Positions 39,548 to 50,394 of a stretch of DNA of 64,000 bases are shown here, piece after piece. The stretch lies in the NCBI RefSeq assembly GCF_949987535.1, contig NC_080065.1:39409239-39473238 (forward strand), written 5' to 3'. Every line of letters starts with the position of its first letter. Within the stretch, counting starts at the first letter, position 1. Source of the stretch: Balaenoptera acutorostrata (lineage: Eukaryota; Chordata; Mammalia; Artiodactyla; Balaenopteridae). The notes under the pieces were generated by a model. The model worked only from the letters and a program-made list of their open reading frames with translations. It did no database searches and was not told the DNA's origin. The translations under genes and the position numbers were made by a program.

Positions 39548-41201
39548 TTCCCTGCCTTTTGAAGTCCTACTGAGCTCAGCAGTTTCTCCAGAGTTCCTGC
39601 CGTCTCCTGCTCCGTAGTAAACACTCTTTTTTCTGCATTCATAGCATCTGCCCGTGCCTCAAATTCCAGTAGTTCTCAGTCTCACTGCCCTTTAGTTGCC
39701 CTGGCTCATCTCTGCCATGAGGGTGCTTACCAGGGAGCCTTGTGTACAGCTGTGGCTCAGCAGATGTTCCTGAGCTAATGTGGGGTCCTTCCTTAGTTCT
39801 CGGTTGGTACAATCCCTTTTATTTTTCTGGTGCTATCCAAGGAAAGAAAGAACACTCTTGGATAGGAATACTGCAGAGGCTAATTTAAGACTGGGAAGCT
39901 AGCTTTCTTAAATTTTCAAAAGTAGGACACTTGCCACGTTTGCAGTTTGAGGTGTTGAGCTAGGCCTCTCAGGAGATAGAATTAGGAAGTAGTGGGAAGG
40001 TCTGTTCAGGAGTTAGAAAGTGTCCTATCAGCCAGGAGGGAAGATATTCATTGCTTGATTATAAATTATCCCTTAGGCCGTATATCCTTGCACCTCTTTT
40101 TAGGTATGAACCAGATTAGGGTAACTGTCCTTTTAATTTTTATCTATATCAGATAGGCTCTGTAGTATACACCCATCAGAGGAGCTTTGTGGCAATTTTG
40201 CATGACTCTGGAGAATTGGGAGGGGGTGTTTTCCCTTGATATACAAGGGCCTTACACATATGAGACCAAACCTGAGGGATCTCACAGTCTCCTGGAAAAT
40301 CAACATTGGTTCTCCATTGGATGCTGCCTGTCTCTTTGAAGCCATCTTTCATATGGAGTAGAAATATAATACAAAAGAGTAACTTTCCATAGTAATTTTC
40401 ACACTTGTTCTTTTAGGCAAGAGAATAATTGATACAGCAGTATACTCTTCGTTTGTGAAATTCCACAAAGACAATATTGTTTTGATGACTACACAAGGTC
40501 TTTCCCTAAAGTAAAGCTTTATTTTTCAGATTGTTCTTTTCGTTCTGTAAACATTGTGGTCTTATAGGACAGTGATAGATCAGGGATTTTCAACTATGTT
40601 TGAATTATTTAACTTTTCTTTTACTGACTAATCTGATTCATCTACCATCCTCTCCTCCTTTAAATACAGTGTATGATTGTATGGAATTTTGTAATATTTC
40701 TTGTACAGAGTTTCATTTGTTTTGAGAATTTTGAAGGACAGAGAGAAATACTTAAATGTTGCAACATCAAGGGTTGGTAACCACAGGCTGTCTATACACC
40801 TCTTGGTAGCTTTCAACAGAGACAGGGCAACTTGTCATCAAGAGGAAGATGCCAAAACTGTGGAGTTTTCCGTCGTCATTTATCAATCTTGACTATTTAG
40901 AGTGTGCTTGAGCACACTTAGTGAGTGACTGGGCCAAATTTAACAAATGTCCTGGTAGGAAGATTTATGGCACAGAATTATCTTCTGGTTTGGTCTGTTC
41001 CTTCTCCCAAAGTGTGTGGCAAGATTGGTAAAGCACTGTGCTTCCCTCCGTGGCAGTCCCTGAGTTGAAAAGGATTGGGAGGCTGAGGCTGTCCTGTCTC
41101 TGGTGAAACAGCACCCGATAGATAGAGTTACAGCTACAACCAGCACTCTCCACCATGGGCATTTCTGTTCTTCCTTCTTTCCACTTTCTCTGTACTTTCT
41201 T

Positions 41202-41545
41202 TTTTTTTTTTTTTTTTTAAAGTTTTTACTTGATTTTATTTATTTATTTTATTTATTTTTGGCTGTGTTGGGTCTTCGGTTCGTGCGAGGGCTTTCTCCA
41301 GTTGCGGCAAGCGGGGGCCACTCTTCATCGCGGTGCGGGGACCGCTCTTCATCGCGGTGCGCGGGCCTTTCTCTATCGCGGCCCCTCCCGTCGCGGGGCA
41401 CAGGCTCCAGACGCGCAGGCTCAGCAATTGTGGCTCACGGGCCCAGCTGCTCCGTGGCATGTGGGATCTTCCCAGACCAGGGCTCGAACCCGTGTCCCCT
41501 GCATTAGCAGGCAGATTCTCAACCACTGCGCCACCAGGGAAGCCC
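41202..41545 (-). mobile_element. CHR-type SINE, 24-bp-duplication subfamily
   Basis: The perfect duplication TCTCTGTACTTTCTT lies at 41187-41201 and 41546-41560. Two CTCTTCATCGCGGTGC blocks lie at 41321-41336 and 41345-41360. High CpG retention suggests youth. Confidence 0.95.
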
Positions 41546-41566
41546 TCTCTGTACTTTCTTATGTCT

Positions 41567-41940
41567 CAGTATTAGTTAGGATGGTCTAGCTGCTAGAACA
41601 AATTCACCCCAAAGCTCAGACATTATAGACATTTACTTCTTGCTCAGTTAGCAGTAATAGGTGGTTGACACATTGGAGGGCAGCTGTCCTTCAGGTGGTC
41701 CTCTGGGGATTCAGGTACAGCAATGTTGTCATGGTTATGAGGCTGTGAAGGTCACTCAGGGCACCGTCTCTGTTCCAGCCGGCTAGAAGCAAAGGGCCAT
41801 GGAGGAGCGTGCATGGGATGCCCAGAAGTGGCACACGCCACCCCTGCTCACGTTTCTTTTGCTAAAGACCTAGTCACATGGCCAAACCTAACTACGAAGG
41901 AGGCTGGGAATTGTTGTCTAACTGTGCCCCCAGCAATAAG
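41567..41940. repeat. Old mammalian repeat, class uncertain
   Basis: 'CTAGCTGCTAGAACAAATTC', 'CAAAGCTCAGACATTATAGA' and 'GACCTAGTCACATGGCCAAA' resemble a widespread old element. No family name is offered. Confidence 0.4.
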
Positions 41941-41947
41941 AGAACAC

Positions 41948-42332
41948 TGTATTAGTTTGCTAAGGGTGCCGTAACAAAATCTCACAGACTGGGGAGCTTA
42001 AACGACAGAAATTTATTTTCTCACAGTCTGGAGCCTAGAAGTCCAAGATCAAGGTGTTGGCAGGTTTGGTTTCTTTTGAGGCTTCTCTCCTGGGCTTGTA
42101 GAGGGCCTCTTCTTGCTGTGTCCTCACATGGTCTTGGTGTCTTTTTTGTGTCCGCATTTTCTCTTGTTTTAAGGATACCAGTCAGATTGGATTAGGGCCC
42201 ACCCTGATGGCCTCATTTAATGTAATCAGCTCTTTAAAGACTCTATCTCCAAATATAGTCGTATTCTGAGTTACCGGGGGTTAGGGTTTCAACATGTGAA
42301 TTTTTCTGGGGACACAGTTCAGCCCATAACAA
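41948..42332 (-). repeat. MLT1-type MaLR LTR
   Basis: The reverse complement reads TGTTATGGGCTGAACTGTGT, then 'AACCCTAACCCCCGGTAAC', 'CATGTGAGGACACAGCAAG' and 'AATAAATTTCTGTCGTTTAA' before the end. This is a near-complete MLT1 LTR. No internal gene region is attached. Confidence 0.85.
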
Positions 42333-42424
42333 ATGTGGATTTTGGTGAGGAGCTAAAAGCTTCTTTCTTCTTCCCCAGTTTTTAATTTTATCTGCTTATG
42401 TTTAATCCATTCATTGGCAATCAG

Positions 42425-42620
42425 ATCATGGATTTAGAACCAGATACAGTAGATTCCAATTCCAGTTCCACTGCTTGACAGCTGTGGCTCTCCGAACCTC
42501 AGATTCCTCATTGCTGAAAAGGAAGTAAACCTTTTTATCTTGCAGAGTTCTTTTGAGGACTACATGAAGAAAAAAGTCCAGTGTAGGGCCTGGCACATAG
42601 AGCATTAGCATAATCGCCTT
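42425..42620 (+). repeat. MIR SINE
   Basis: 'CCAGTTCCACTGCTTGACAG', 'CCTCAGATTCCTCATTGCTG' and 'GGGCCTGGCACATAGAGC' occur in MIR order. Confidence 0.75.
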
Positions 42621-43241
42621 TCTTCCATTGGTGATGCCTGGCCTTGCAAATGGTATCCAGACTGAAAAAGTTATTGACTGTTGCAATAGAAAGTCCAGAC
42701 ATTCTTGAGCATTATGTGGCATGTCAAAGATGTTCTCTGAAATCATCAGGCTTATGGACATACTCATGAAGTTACAAAAGCATTGCCATTAGATGGCAAT
42801 CTAGCATGGATTTCACTGTGGAAAACCTTGGCTTAACTTGCTTTTTATCTGACTTTTCTGAAGATACCCATTTCATTAAGGCTTTTTTGTCACTCTCATT
42901 CTGACCTAAGTTTTTTTTTTTTTTTTAATTTTATTTACTTATTTTTGGCTACGTTGGGTCTTCGTTGCTGCGCACGGGCTTTCTCTAGTTGTGGTGAGCA
43001 GGGGCTACTCTTCGTTGCGGTGCACGTGTTCTCATTGTGGTGGCTTCTCTTGTGGCAGAGCACAGGCTCTAGGCATGTGGGCTTCAGTAGTTGTGGCACG
43101 TGGGCTCAGTAGCTGTGGCTCGCGGGCTCTAGAGCGCAGGCTCAGTCGTTGTGGCGCACGGGCTTAGTTGCTCCGTGGCATGTGGGATCTTCCTGGACCA
43201 GGGCTCGAACCGGTGTCTCCTGCATTGGCAGGCGGATTCTT

Positions 43242-43594
43242 TTTTTTTTTTTTTTAAATCTGAGAATCGGGTCCCAGACTTAATTAGTATGTTGCAGAGC
43301 AGTTTTAAATTTATTTATTTATTTATTTATGGCTGTGTTGGGTCTTCGTTTCTGTGCGAGGGCTTTCTCTAGTTGTGGCAAGCGGGGGCCACTCTTAATC
43401 GCGGTGCGCGGGCCTCTCACTATCGCGGCCTCTCTTGTTGCGGAGCACAGGCTCCAGACGCGCAGGCTTAGTAATCGTGGCTCACGGGCCTAGTTGCTCC
43501 GCGGCATGTGGGATCTTCCCAGACCAGGGCTCGAACCCGTGTCCCCTGCATTGGCAGGCAGATTCTCAACCACTGCGCCACCAGGGAAGCCCCC
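43242..43594 (-). mobile_element. Second SINE of the nest, with a 3' read-through tail
   Basis: It is flanked by GGCAGGCGGATTCTT (43227-43241) and GGCAGGCTGATTCTT (43595-43609). In sense order it has the SINE body, its AAATAAAT tail (ending about 43303), a 47-bp non-SINE segment (43256-43302), then a second poly(A) (43242-43255) joined to the duplication. Single-block type. Confidence 0.92.
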
Positions 43595-43609
43595 GGCAGG
43601 CTGATTCTT

Positions 43610-43960
43610 TTTTTTTTTTTTTTTTTTTTAAATATCTGTTTTCTTTTTTTTTTTTTTTTTAATGATTATTCTGTGTTTATTTAATTTATTTTATTAATGG
43701 CTGTGTTGGGTCTTCGTTTCTGTGCGAGGGCTTTCTCCAGTTGCGGCAAGCGGGGGCCACTCTTCATCACGGTGCGCGGGCCTCTCACTATCGCGGCCTC
43801 TCCCGTTGCGGAGCACAGGCTCCAGACGCGCAGGCTCAGTAATCGTGGCTCACGGGCCCAGCCGCTCCGCGGCACGCGGGATCTTCCCAGACCAGGGCTC
43901 GAACCCGCGCCCCCTGCATTGGCAGGCAGACTCTCAACCACTGCGCCACCAGGGAAGCCC
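43610..43960 (-). mobile_element. Third SINE of the nest, with a compound 3' tail
   Basis: The perfect duplication CAGGCTGATTCTT lies at 43597-43609 and 43961-43973. In sense order it has the SINE body (43960-43699), an A/T-rich non-standard segment (43698-43661), a poly(A) (43660-43644), GAAAACAGATATTT (43643-43630), then a second poly(A). High CpG content and the perfect duplication make it the youngest of the three. Confidence 0.92.
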
Positions 43961-44197
43961 CAGGCTGATTCTTAACCACTGCACCACCAGGGAAGTCCCC
44001 TGACCTAAGTTTTCTGACATAGAAAATGAGATAAACGGCATTATTTCTCTTTTAAAAAATAACCTCCTAATTATTTTATAAACAAATGTATAATAAATAT
44101 TCATTAATTTTTTAGGGATTGGTAGCTAATGTACATCTAAACATGTATTGGAGGGAAGACAAAGAATGTTATAATTTATATAAGAATATTATTTAAT

Positions 44198-44240
44198 GTA
44201 TTATATATAATATATAATATATATTATATAATATATATGT
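44198..44240. repeat. AT-rich near-palindromic simple repeat
   Basis: The run is built of TATAATATA units in both orientations, so each strand can fold on itself. Confidence 0.7.
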
Positions 44241-44963
44241 TTCCTTTCTATGCTACCATTTAGGTTTGGTAGGTTGTTTTCCTTTTTTTTGAGAATTCCC
44301 ATAGCTTATGAAGCAATGGTAAAGCCTTGACTGATTTTGATTTTTATCTATACAGAATTTTGCAGCTATGACAGGTCAATTATTGAGGTAATCCTCAAAA
44401 AATTTTTATAAATGTGTTCTTTAATTATTAGGTAAAGGCTTATTTTCAGGTTTCTTCTTTACATAGATCTTTAAGGATTTCTCTTATCTGCTAAAACATG
44501 CTGTTGGCTAATCATATTTCCTATGTATTACATTTAGAAATATCTCAAGGCATCCAATTTGTAACAGTCAAGTTTTTGCCACCTGACTTTCTCTCTGGTT
44601 CCTTATACAAATAATTAATTAGGCAGAGAAAATTTTCATCTAGTTCCAGGAATAGAACTCACATATAAAGCTTGACTGGTTAAGCTTGGGTCAGAATCTC
44701 TTTATGTTCATGAACAAAGCTATCTGTAGCCTCTCTAGTGATAACAGAGATGGAGGGATTGTATCCGTGTGTTGCTCTGTGCACCACAGGGCTGGCAGAA
44801 TCAGAGACTTATTAGATCAGTGGGTCAAATGTTCAGCAGTTTTTTGCCACATCCAATCCATTACATAACCAATTATCTTTTGTTTTTCATATGTATACAT
44901 ATATGTATAAAAAGCCTTTTGTCCTTATCTGTAACATTTTTATAGTTTAAGACTCAATATTTT

Positions 44964-45351
44964 GGACTTCCCTGGTGGCGCAATTGTTAAGAATCCGCCT
45001 GCCAACGCAGGGGACACAGGTTTGAGCCCTGACCTGGGAAGATCCCACATGCCACGGAGCAACTAAGCCCGTGCGCTACAACTACTGAGCCTGTGCTCTA
45101 GAGCCCGCGAGCCACAACTACTGAGCCCACGTGCCACAACTACTGAAGCCCGTGCACCTAGAGCCCGTGCTCCACAACAAGAGAAGCCACCGCAATGAGA
45201 AGCCCACGCACCGCAACGAAGAGTAGCCCCCGCTCACCGCAACTAGAGAAAGCCCGCGTGCAGCAAACAAGACCCAACACAACCATAAAGAAAGAAAGAA
45301 GGAAAGAAGTAGACTATCATAAAGAATAGGAATGTGTTAAAAAAAAAAAAA
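44964..45351 (+). mobile_element. CHR-type SINE, long form, with a 3' read-through tail
   Basis: The perfect duplication AAGACTCAATATTTT lies at 44949-44963 and 45352-45366. The body ends in an A-rich purine tail (45280-45308), followed by 30 bp of non-SINE sequence (45309-45338) and a pure poly(A) (about 45339-45351) that meets the duplication. Confidence 0.93.
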
Positions 45352-45410
45352 AAGACTCAATATTTTAACCCCATCTATGATTTTGTAATTCCAAAAGAGC
45401 CTTTGGTGTG

Positions 45411-45880
45411 TATCGATTAGGGTGCCTTTGGCTGCCAGAAGCAGAAATTCCAACACAGTCTGCCTTAAACAAGAAAGGAGATTTGCTGGGTCGCGTAGCT
45501 GAAGGAAGCTAGTTATAACTGGATAGGTGTGCGTCGGGACCCTGCTGTGCCGCTTTGTCCGCTTTTAGCTCCGCCCTCTCTGAGTTGGTTTCATCGGCTG
45601 GAGCAGAGGCAGGCCTTCACTGTGCGCAGCACACATCCAGAGGGCAAGGCAAGCCGTTCTGATGGCTCCCTCTTGAAGAGCAAGGGAACTGCTTTTTCAC
45701 AGGCCCTTAGCACACTTTCCCTCATTCTTATTGGCCTTGACTGGGTTACATCCCCACTTCTGAACCAATCCATGTAGGCAGGGCAATGAGATGCCCCTCA
45801 GCTTACACCTGGATTTCTGAACTGGTCTTCAGTAGGTGCTGAGATTGCCCTTAGGCCAGCCAGGCCTGCCTCTGGAGTAG
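45411..45880. repeat. Old mammalian repeat, class uncertain
   Basis: 'GGTGCCTTTGGCTGCCAGAA', 'TATTGGCCTTGACTGGGTTA' and 'CTTCTGAACCAATCCATGTA' are phrases of an old dispersed repeat. The opposing ORFs at 45529-45777 are not genes. Confidence 0.45.
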
Positions 45881-46230
45881 TTTCAGGTCATTTCTCCTGA
45901 AGCTCATGGACTGTGTGGAGAAAATGGAAATCAGAGTAGTGACAAGAGGATGCTGGATAAACACTAGTGCTCAGTATAAAATTGTATGCTTAGAATGACA
46001 TTTCATAATGTATAAATACTAAAGTTCAGAACATTTTTACATGCTCTGTTTTGCATGTAGTCAATATATAGTATTGTGTTGCATTAAAAATTATCCTTTT
46101 ATTTATAGTACTTGTTCATGAGATATCTATTTTGGTTTGGAGACATATATTCTATAATTTATATTATTAATCTCTTTACTACTATACTGTTAAATATACC
46201 ATGTTCTTGTTAAAGCAGAAAGTTTTTCTT

Positions 46231-46594
46231 TTTGCTTTGTTTTTATAAATTTATTTATTTATTTATTTATTTATGGTTGCGTTGGGTCTTCGTTGCTGCA
46301 CGCGGGCTTTCTCTAGTTGTGGCGAGTGGGGGCTACTCTGCGTTGAGGTGCACGTGCTTCTCATTGCGGTGGCTTCTCTTGTTGCGGAGCACGGGCTCTA
46401 GGTGCACGGGCTTCAGTAGTTGTGGCACGTGGGCTCAGTAGTTGTGGCTCGCGGGCTCTAGAGCACAGGCTCAGCAGTTGTAGCGCACGGGCTTAGTTGC
46501 TCCATGGCACGTGGGATCTTCCCGGACCAGGGCTCGAACCCGTGTCCCCTGAATTGGCAGGCGGATTCTTAGCCACTGCGCCACCAGGGAAGCC
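46231..46594 (-). mobile_element. CHR-type SINE, long form
   Basis: The perfect duplication CAGAAAGTTTTTCTT lies at 46216-46230 and 46595-46609. A clean (TTTA)n tail is at the left. Confidence 0.94.
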
Positions 46595-46835
46595 CAGAAA
46601 GTTTTTCTTGAGCCTGCTTAATTTGATGCCTTACAGGCCAGGAAGTTAGGAATTTCCCCATCTGATTAAATGCCATTGAATAATTCCAGTAAATAATGCT
46701 AAATGCTCTTTGGAATTATTATAGAATTTTGTGGTAAGCATTTTTCATCTTGGTGTCTTGTTGTTCTTAATATTTTTAGTGGTTTCCTATTTTTCTTTAT
46801 TTCCTTCTTCCTTCCTTCCTTTCTTTCTTTTTTTT

Positions 46836-46853
46836 GTGTGTGTGTGTGTGTGT
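46836..46853. repeat. (GT)n microsatellite
   Basis: A pure GT run following a C/T-rich stretch of TTCC units (about 46802-46830). Confidence 0.85.
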
Positions 46854-48449
46854 GATTAAAGTTGTTTGTGAGGGCTTGAATCTTTTTCCAGTAAGATAGA
46901 ATCTGAGAATTTATTGATTTCAGATGATCATGTTAGGCCTGATTTATTCAGAGAGGTATAATATATTGCAAAACTTTCCAGTAAATCTTTAGCTGTTGAG
47001 ATTTAGTCTAAGCCAAATCTCTCTTTTTTAATTTACTGTTGTAGAGAGGCCAGTGGTATATTCTTTTGCCGCATAGTGATAAGTTGTTAAAGCTATTTTT
47101 AGAAAACTAATTTTTTTCTAGAAATTTTTGAATTTACTACTTTAAGAACTGCATCTTAGTATTCGTTTAATGAGAAAACATGAGTATGAAAAGATACGAT
47201 GAATTCAATCACATTTCAGAATAACTTTGTGTGAATCACAGCCATACATACATACGTCTAGAAACAGAGCACATGTGTGAGGCATTCTTTTCTGTCTATT
47301 GTCAGTTCTCGGTGCACACAGAGATTCAAGGTTGCCTTACACTAATCTGTGGCACCTCTACTCACCCCAAATAATGGCCATCCCAAACCATCCAGTTGGG
47401 AAACTCTATAATTAAAACTTTTAGATGAGTGCTATAAATATCTCAGCTATTCTCCTAATAAAAATGTTCACTACTCTTTGAATGCAACCTCTTTCAGTCC
47501 TAAACTATTAGACCTTAGAGCTGTAAGTAAAGCTTTCCTTCCCCATCTAGCCTGCACATGGTAGGCACGAAGTTATTACTCGAATCATTGAATGGATGAA
47601 TACTTGAATGATGACTGTGAGTGAATGATGTCCTACCATTGTCTTGGCAAAAGTATGGAAATAAACTCCCAACGGGGAGGGAACTGAGTAACCTTACCAG
47701 GAACTTAATGTCCATGAACCATAAGGAACCAAGAAATATTTCATGAAGTTGAACATCTTTCACCCACAGTTTGTATTGTGCCAGGAAATATATTAATATA
47801 TATTTTTTCTCCTTGTTAATTTTTTCAATCATAGTGATTTTTGGGGGAGGGTGGTTTGAAGAGATGTAACAGTCTTGGTCTTTTTGTATATCTCATCTTT
47901 TGCAGATAAATGATAAAATTAACAGAAATGAGCAGTCAAAAGGGGAAAGCCCAATTGTGCCTCTAAAAAAATACCTCTTATCTGCCTTCTTTTATTAACT
48001 CTTCTGCCTTCTACAGTCCTGTCTTGAAACACCTGATATGCTCATTTGATCTTTTATCCTTGTGTCTAGGATCTGCCCAGGGCTGTCACTGGGGTAATTA
48101 TGGGACATCTCTATATGGGACATCTCTAATTAAACATTGGATATATTCTTTTCTATGTTATATATTATAAAAAAATCTGTGCACATCTTCCTCCCTGTTA
48201 TCCATCCTTAGTTATGTTTCTGTCTCCCTGTGTAAGTGTTTGGATTCACTCTTTGAAAGGCTGTCCTAACTGTATAGCTTCCCTTGCTGTAGCAGGGAGG
48301 GCAGAGGATTTTGATCAGTGTTTTCAATTGGTAAGTTAACAGACTGGTTAAGGGCATTTCTAAGTTATTTTAATTCTTCTAGTGCAACTCTTTAATCTCT
48401 GTCCTCAGCTTAAAGGGGGAAACTTTAAAACTTTATGCTTTATCTGTTT

Positions 48450-49290
48450 ATTTATTTTTATAAAAATAGTAGGTGACTTTTGTTGGAAATGCAGTAAAGT
48501 ACAAAGTAGAAAATAAAGATCATTTGTGATCCTTCTATTCAGTGAAAAATACTCTTAACATTTTACCATTTTCTTTCAGCCTTTTTTCCATGCATTTTTA
48601 TCATGTTAGATGAAGATAAAATATCTTTCTTACTTTCTCCACTTAATATTATTATATCATAAGTTTTCTCCCTTAGCATAATAAGTCATTAAGAACTCTT
48701 CGCAAATATATTTTAATGGTTTTGTGGAATTTTCTTGTTTGAATGTACTGTATTTTATTTAACTGTTCTCCCAAAGTTAGCCTTTTCATTTATTTCCAGT
48801 TTTTGTCAATTAAAAATAATGTTCTAACATTTTTTTTTTGCTTTATTCTTGTATCTGTATTTTCATTTATTTCCCCAGGATTAATCAAACCTTAGACGTA
48901 GAATTACTGGATGAATGAATATCAATATTTTTGGCCTGTTGATACACACTTGATCTACTATGCTTTGCTGAAAGATTATACAGTTCATAATTTCATTAGC
49001 AGATTTTCCAGCTAATTGTTTCATTTCAGCAGTATTTGGATTTTGTTGACTCTTTCAGTTTGAGGGCAAAAATGTTTCTCACCCTTTGTACTCACATTTC
49101 TTTCAGTCTTACTGAGGGTGAACTTTTATCATTTGGTTGTTACCATTCTCTTTGAGTTGGCCATTTGTATTTGCTGTTCATTTATCAATTAGTATCTTAG
49201 TGTTTTGTTTTTATTTAAATTTCTGTGAGCTTTTTATTATATTAATTTTTTGTCATGTTTATGTTTTTTTTGAGGATAGTAATACATACC
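48450..49290 (-). repeat. Ancient L1/HAL1-like fragment
   Basis: The order 'GTTCTAACATTTTT', 'AGAATTACTGGATGAATG' and 'TTTGAGTTGGCCATTTGTAT' parallels the antisense strand of the L1 ORF2 3' region seen intact at 6180-6720, but is heavily decayed. Confidence 0.5.
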
Positions 49291-50021
49291 TTTTTCATAT
49301 TTAAGTCTATTGACGTTTTCCTTTGTAATTTTTCCCATTGCTGTAAATTTAGGAAGTACTTTTCAATCCAAAGACAGGAGAGATATTCACCAAGGTTTTC
49401 CTTTTTTTCTTTTCTTTATGGGTTGATTCTTTTCTTTTATAATTAATTCTGACCTATAGAGTTCAGAGTTTAGTTTGAAGTAAGATATTAGGTTTGGGTA
49501 GTTTTTTTCCCCCAAAACCTAACTAATCATCTTATTCCTTTGGTTCCTTCCATTTTGTGATGCCACACTTACCTTACATTTTTATCATAGTAGGCCATCA
49601 GGGTAAGATAGTATTTTGAAATTTCCTTCTCAGTCTTTCCCTCCCTTGACCTAATCTTTTGAGGATTTGCTCATTTGGAACTTTTATGTGCTACTCGGCT
49701 CCTCTTTTGGCTCTCTTTCTTCCCCTCTTCTGTTTTTAATTTGCATTTCTGCACTTTTCAGAATTTTCAAAAAATTAAGCCACATGTGAGTTCTTAAAGG
49801 CAGCTCCACTGTTATATTCATCATTGTATTCCCTGTAGCCCTTATTGAATTTTTAAAAGTATAACATTAAAACAAGCTCTTCTAGAACACTTGGGAGATA
49901 AGAAAAAGCACAAAGAAGGAAATCAATTATTCCTAGTCTTACTACTCAAAAGACATCCTGATATTGTTAAACATTATACTCTATAGAATTTGCTAGGAAC
50001 TATATAGTATATGTAATATTT

Positions 50022-50078
50022 TGTGTGTGTGTGTGTTTGTGTATCTATACACAGACACACACACACACACACACACAT
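50022..50078. repeat. Inverted GT/AC microsatellite pair
   Basis: A GT tract is followed by an AC tract, with a 21-bp inverted repeat (50024-50044 and 50047-50067, one mismatch) around a 2-base centre CT. A separate pure (GT)n lies at about 50366-50392. Confidence 0.88.
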
Positions 50079-50360
50079 ACTTGAAACATTCATATATATG
50101 TATATATAAATTTTTTTTTACTGAATGGGAACATCCTATACATACTGTTTTGTTGTGTGCTTTTTTTTACTTGTAATAATTCCATGTCTTTTAAACATTC
50201 CTCTATAACTTAAGTATATTTTTTTAACTTACCCTCCAGTTATTTGGCTATGTACTAAGTAAAATACTCTTATATGAAAGAAAATGCTATCCTTTCAAAA
50301 GTGGTTGAATTTCAGAGTGATACTATGGACGGAACACCTGTTATCTCTGTTATGACACAA

Positions 50361-50394
<34 letters not shown>

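Larger units (their letters stand above)
42915..43999 (-). mobile_element. Outer CHR-type SINE of a three-SINE nest
   Basis: The outer element occupies 42915-43241 and 43974-43999 and has the long-form body. Its target duplication CTGACCTAAGTTTT lies at 42901-42914 and 44000-44013. It is split near its 5' end, at GGCAGGCGGATTCTT, by two further SINEs (43242-43594 and 43610-43960). It is the oldest of the three. Confidence 0.93.

Noticed and set aside
41948..42332. Endogenous retrovirus
   Set aside because: Only a solitary old MLT1 LTR is present. No gag, pol or env sequence adjoins it.
42915..43999. CRISPR-like or tandem array because of regularly recurring blocks
   Set aside because: The repetition is three nested SINEs with target duplications and poly(T) tails. 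There are no short uniform repeats with unique spacers.
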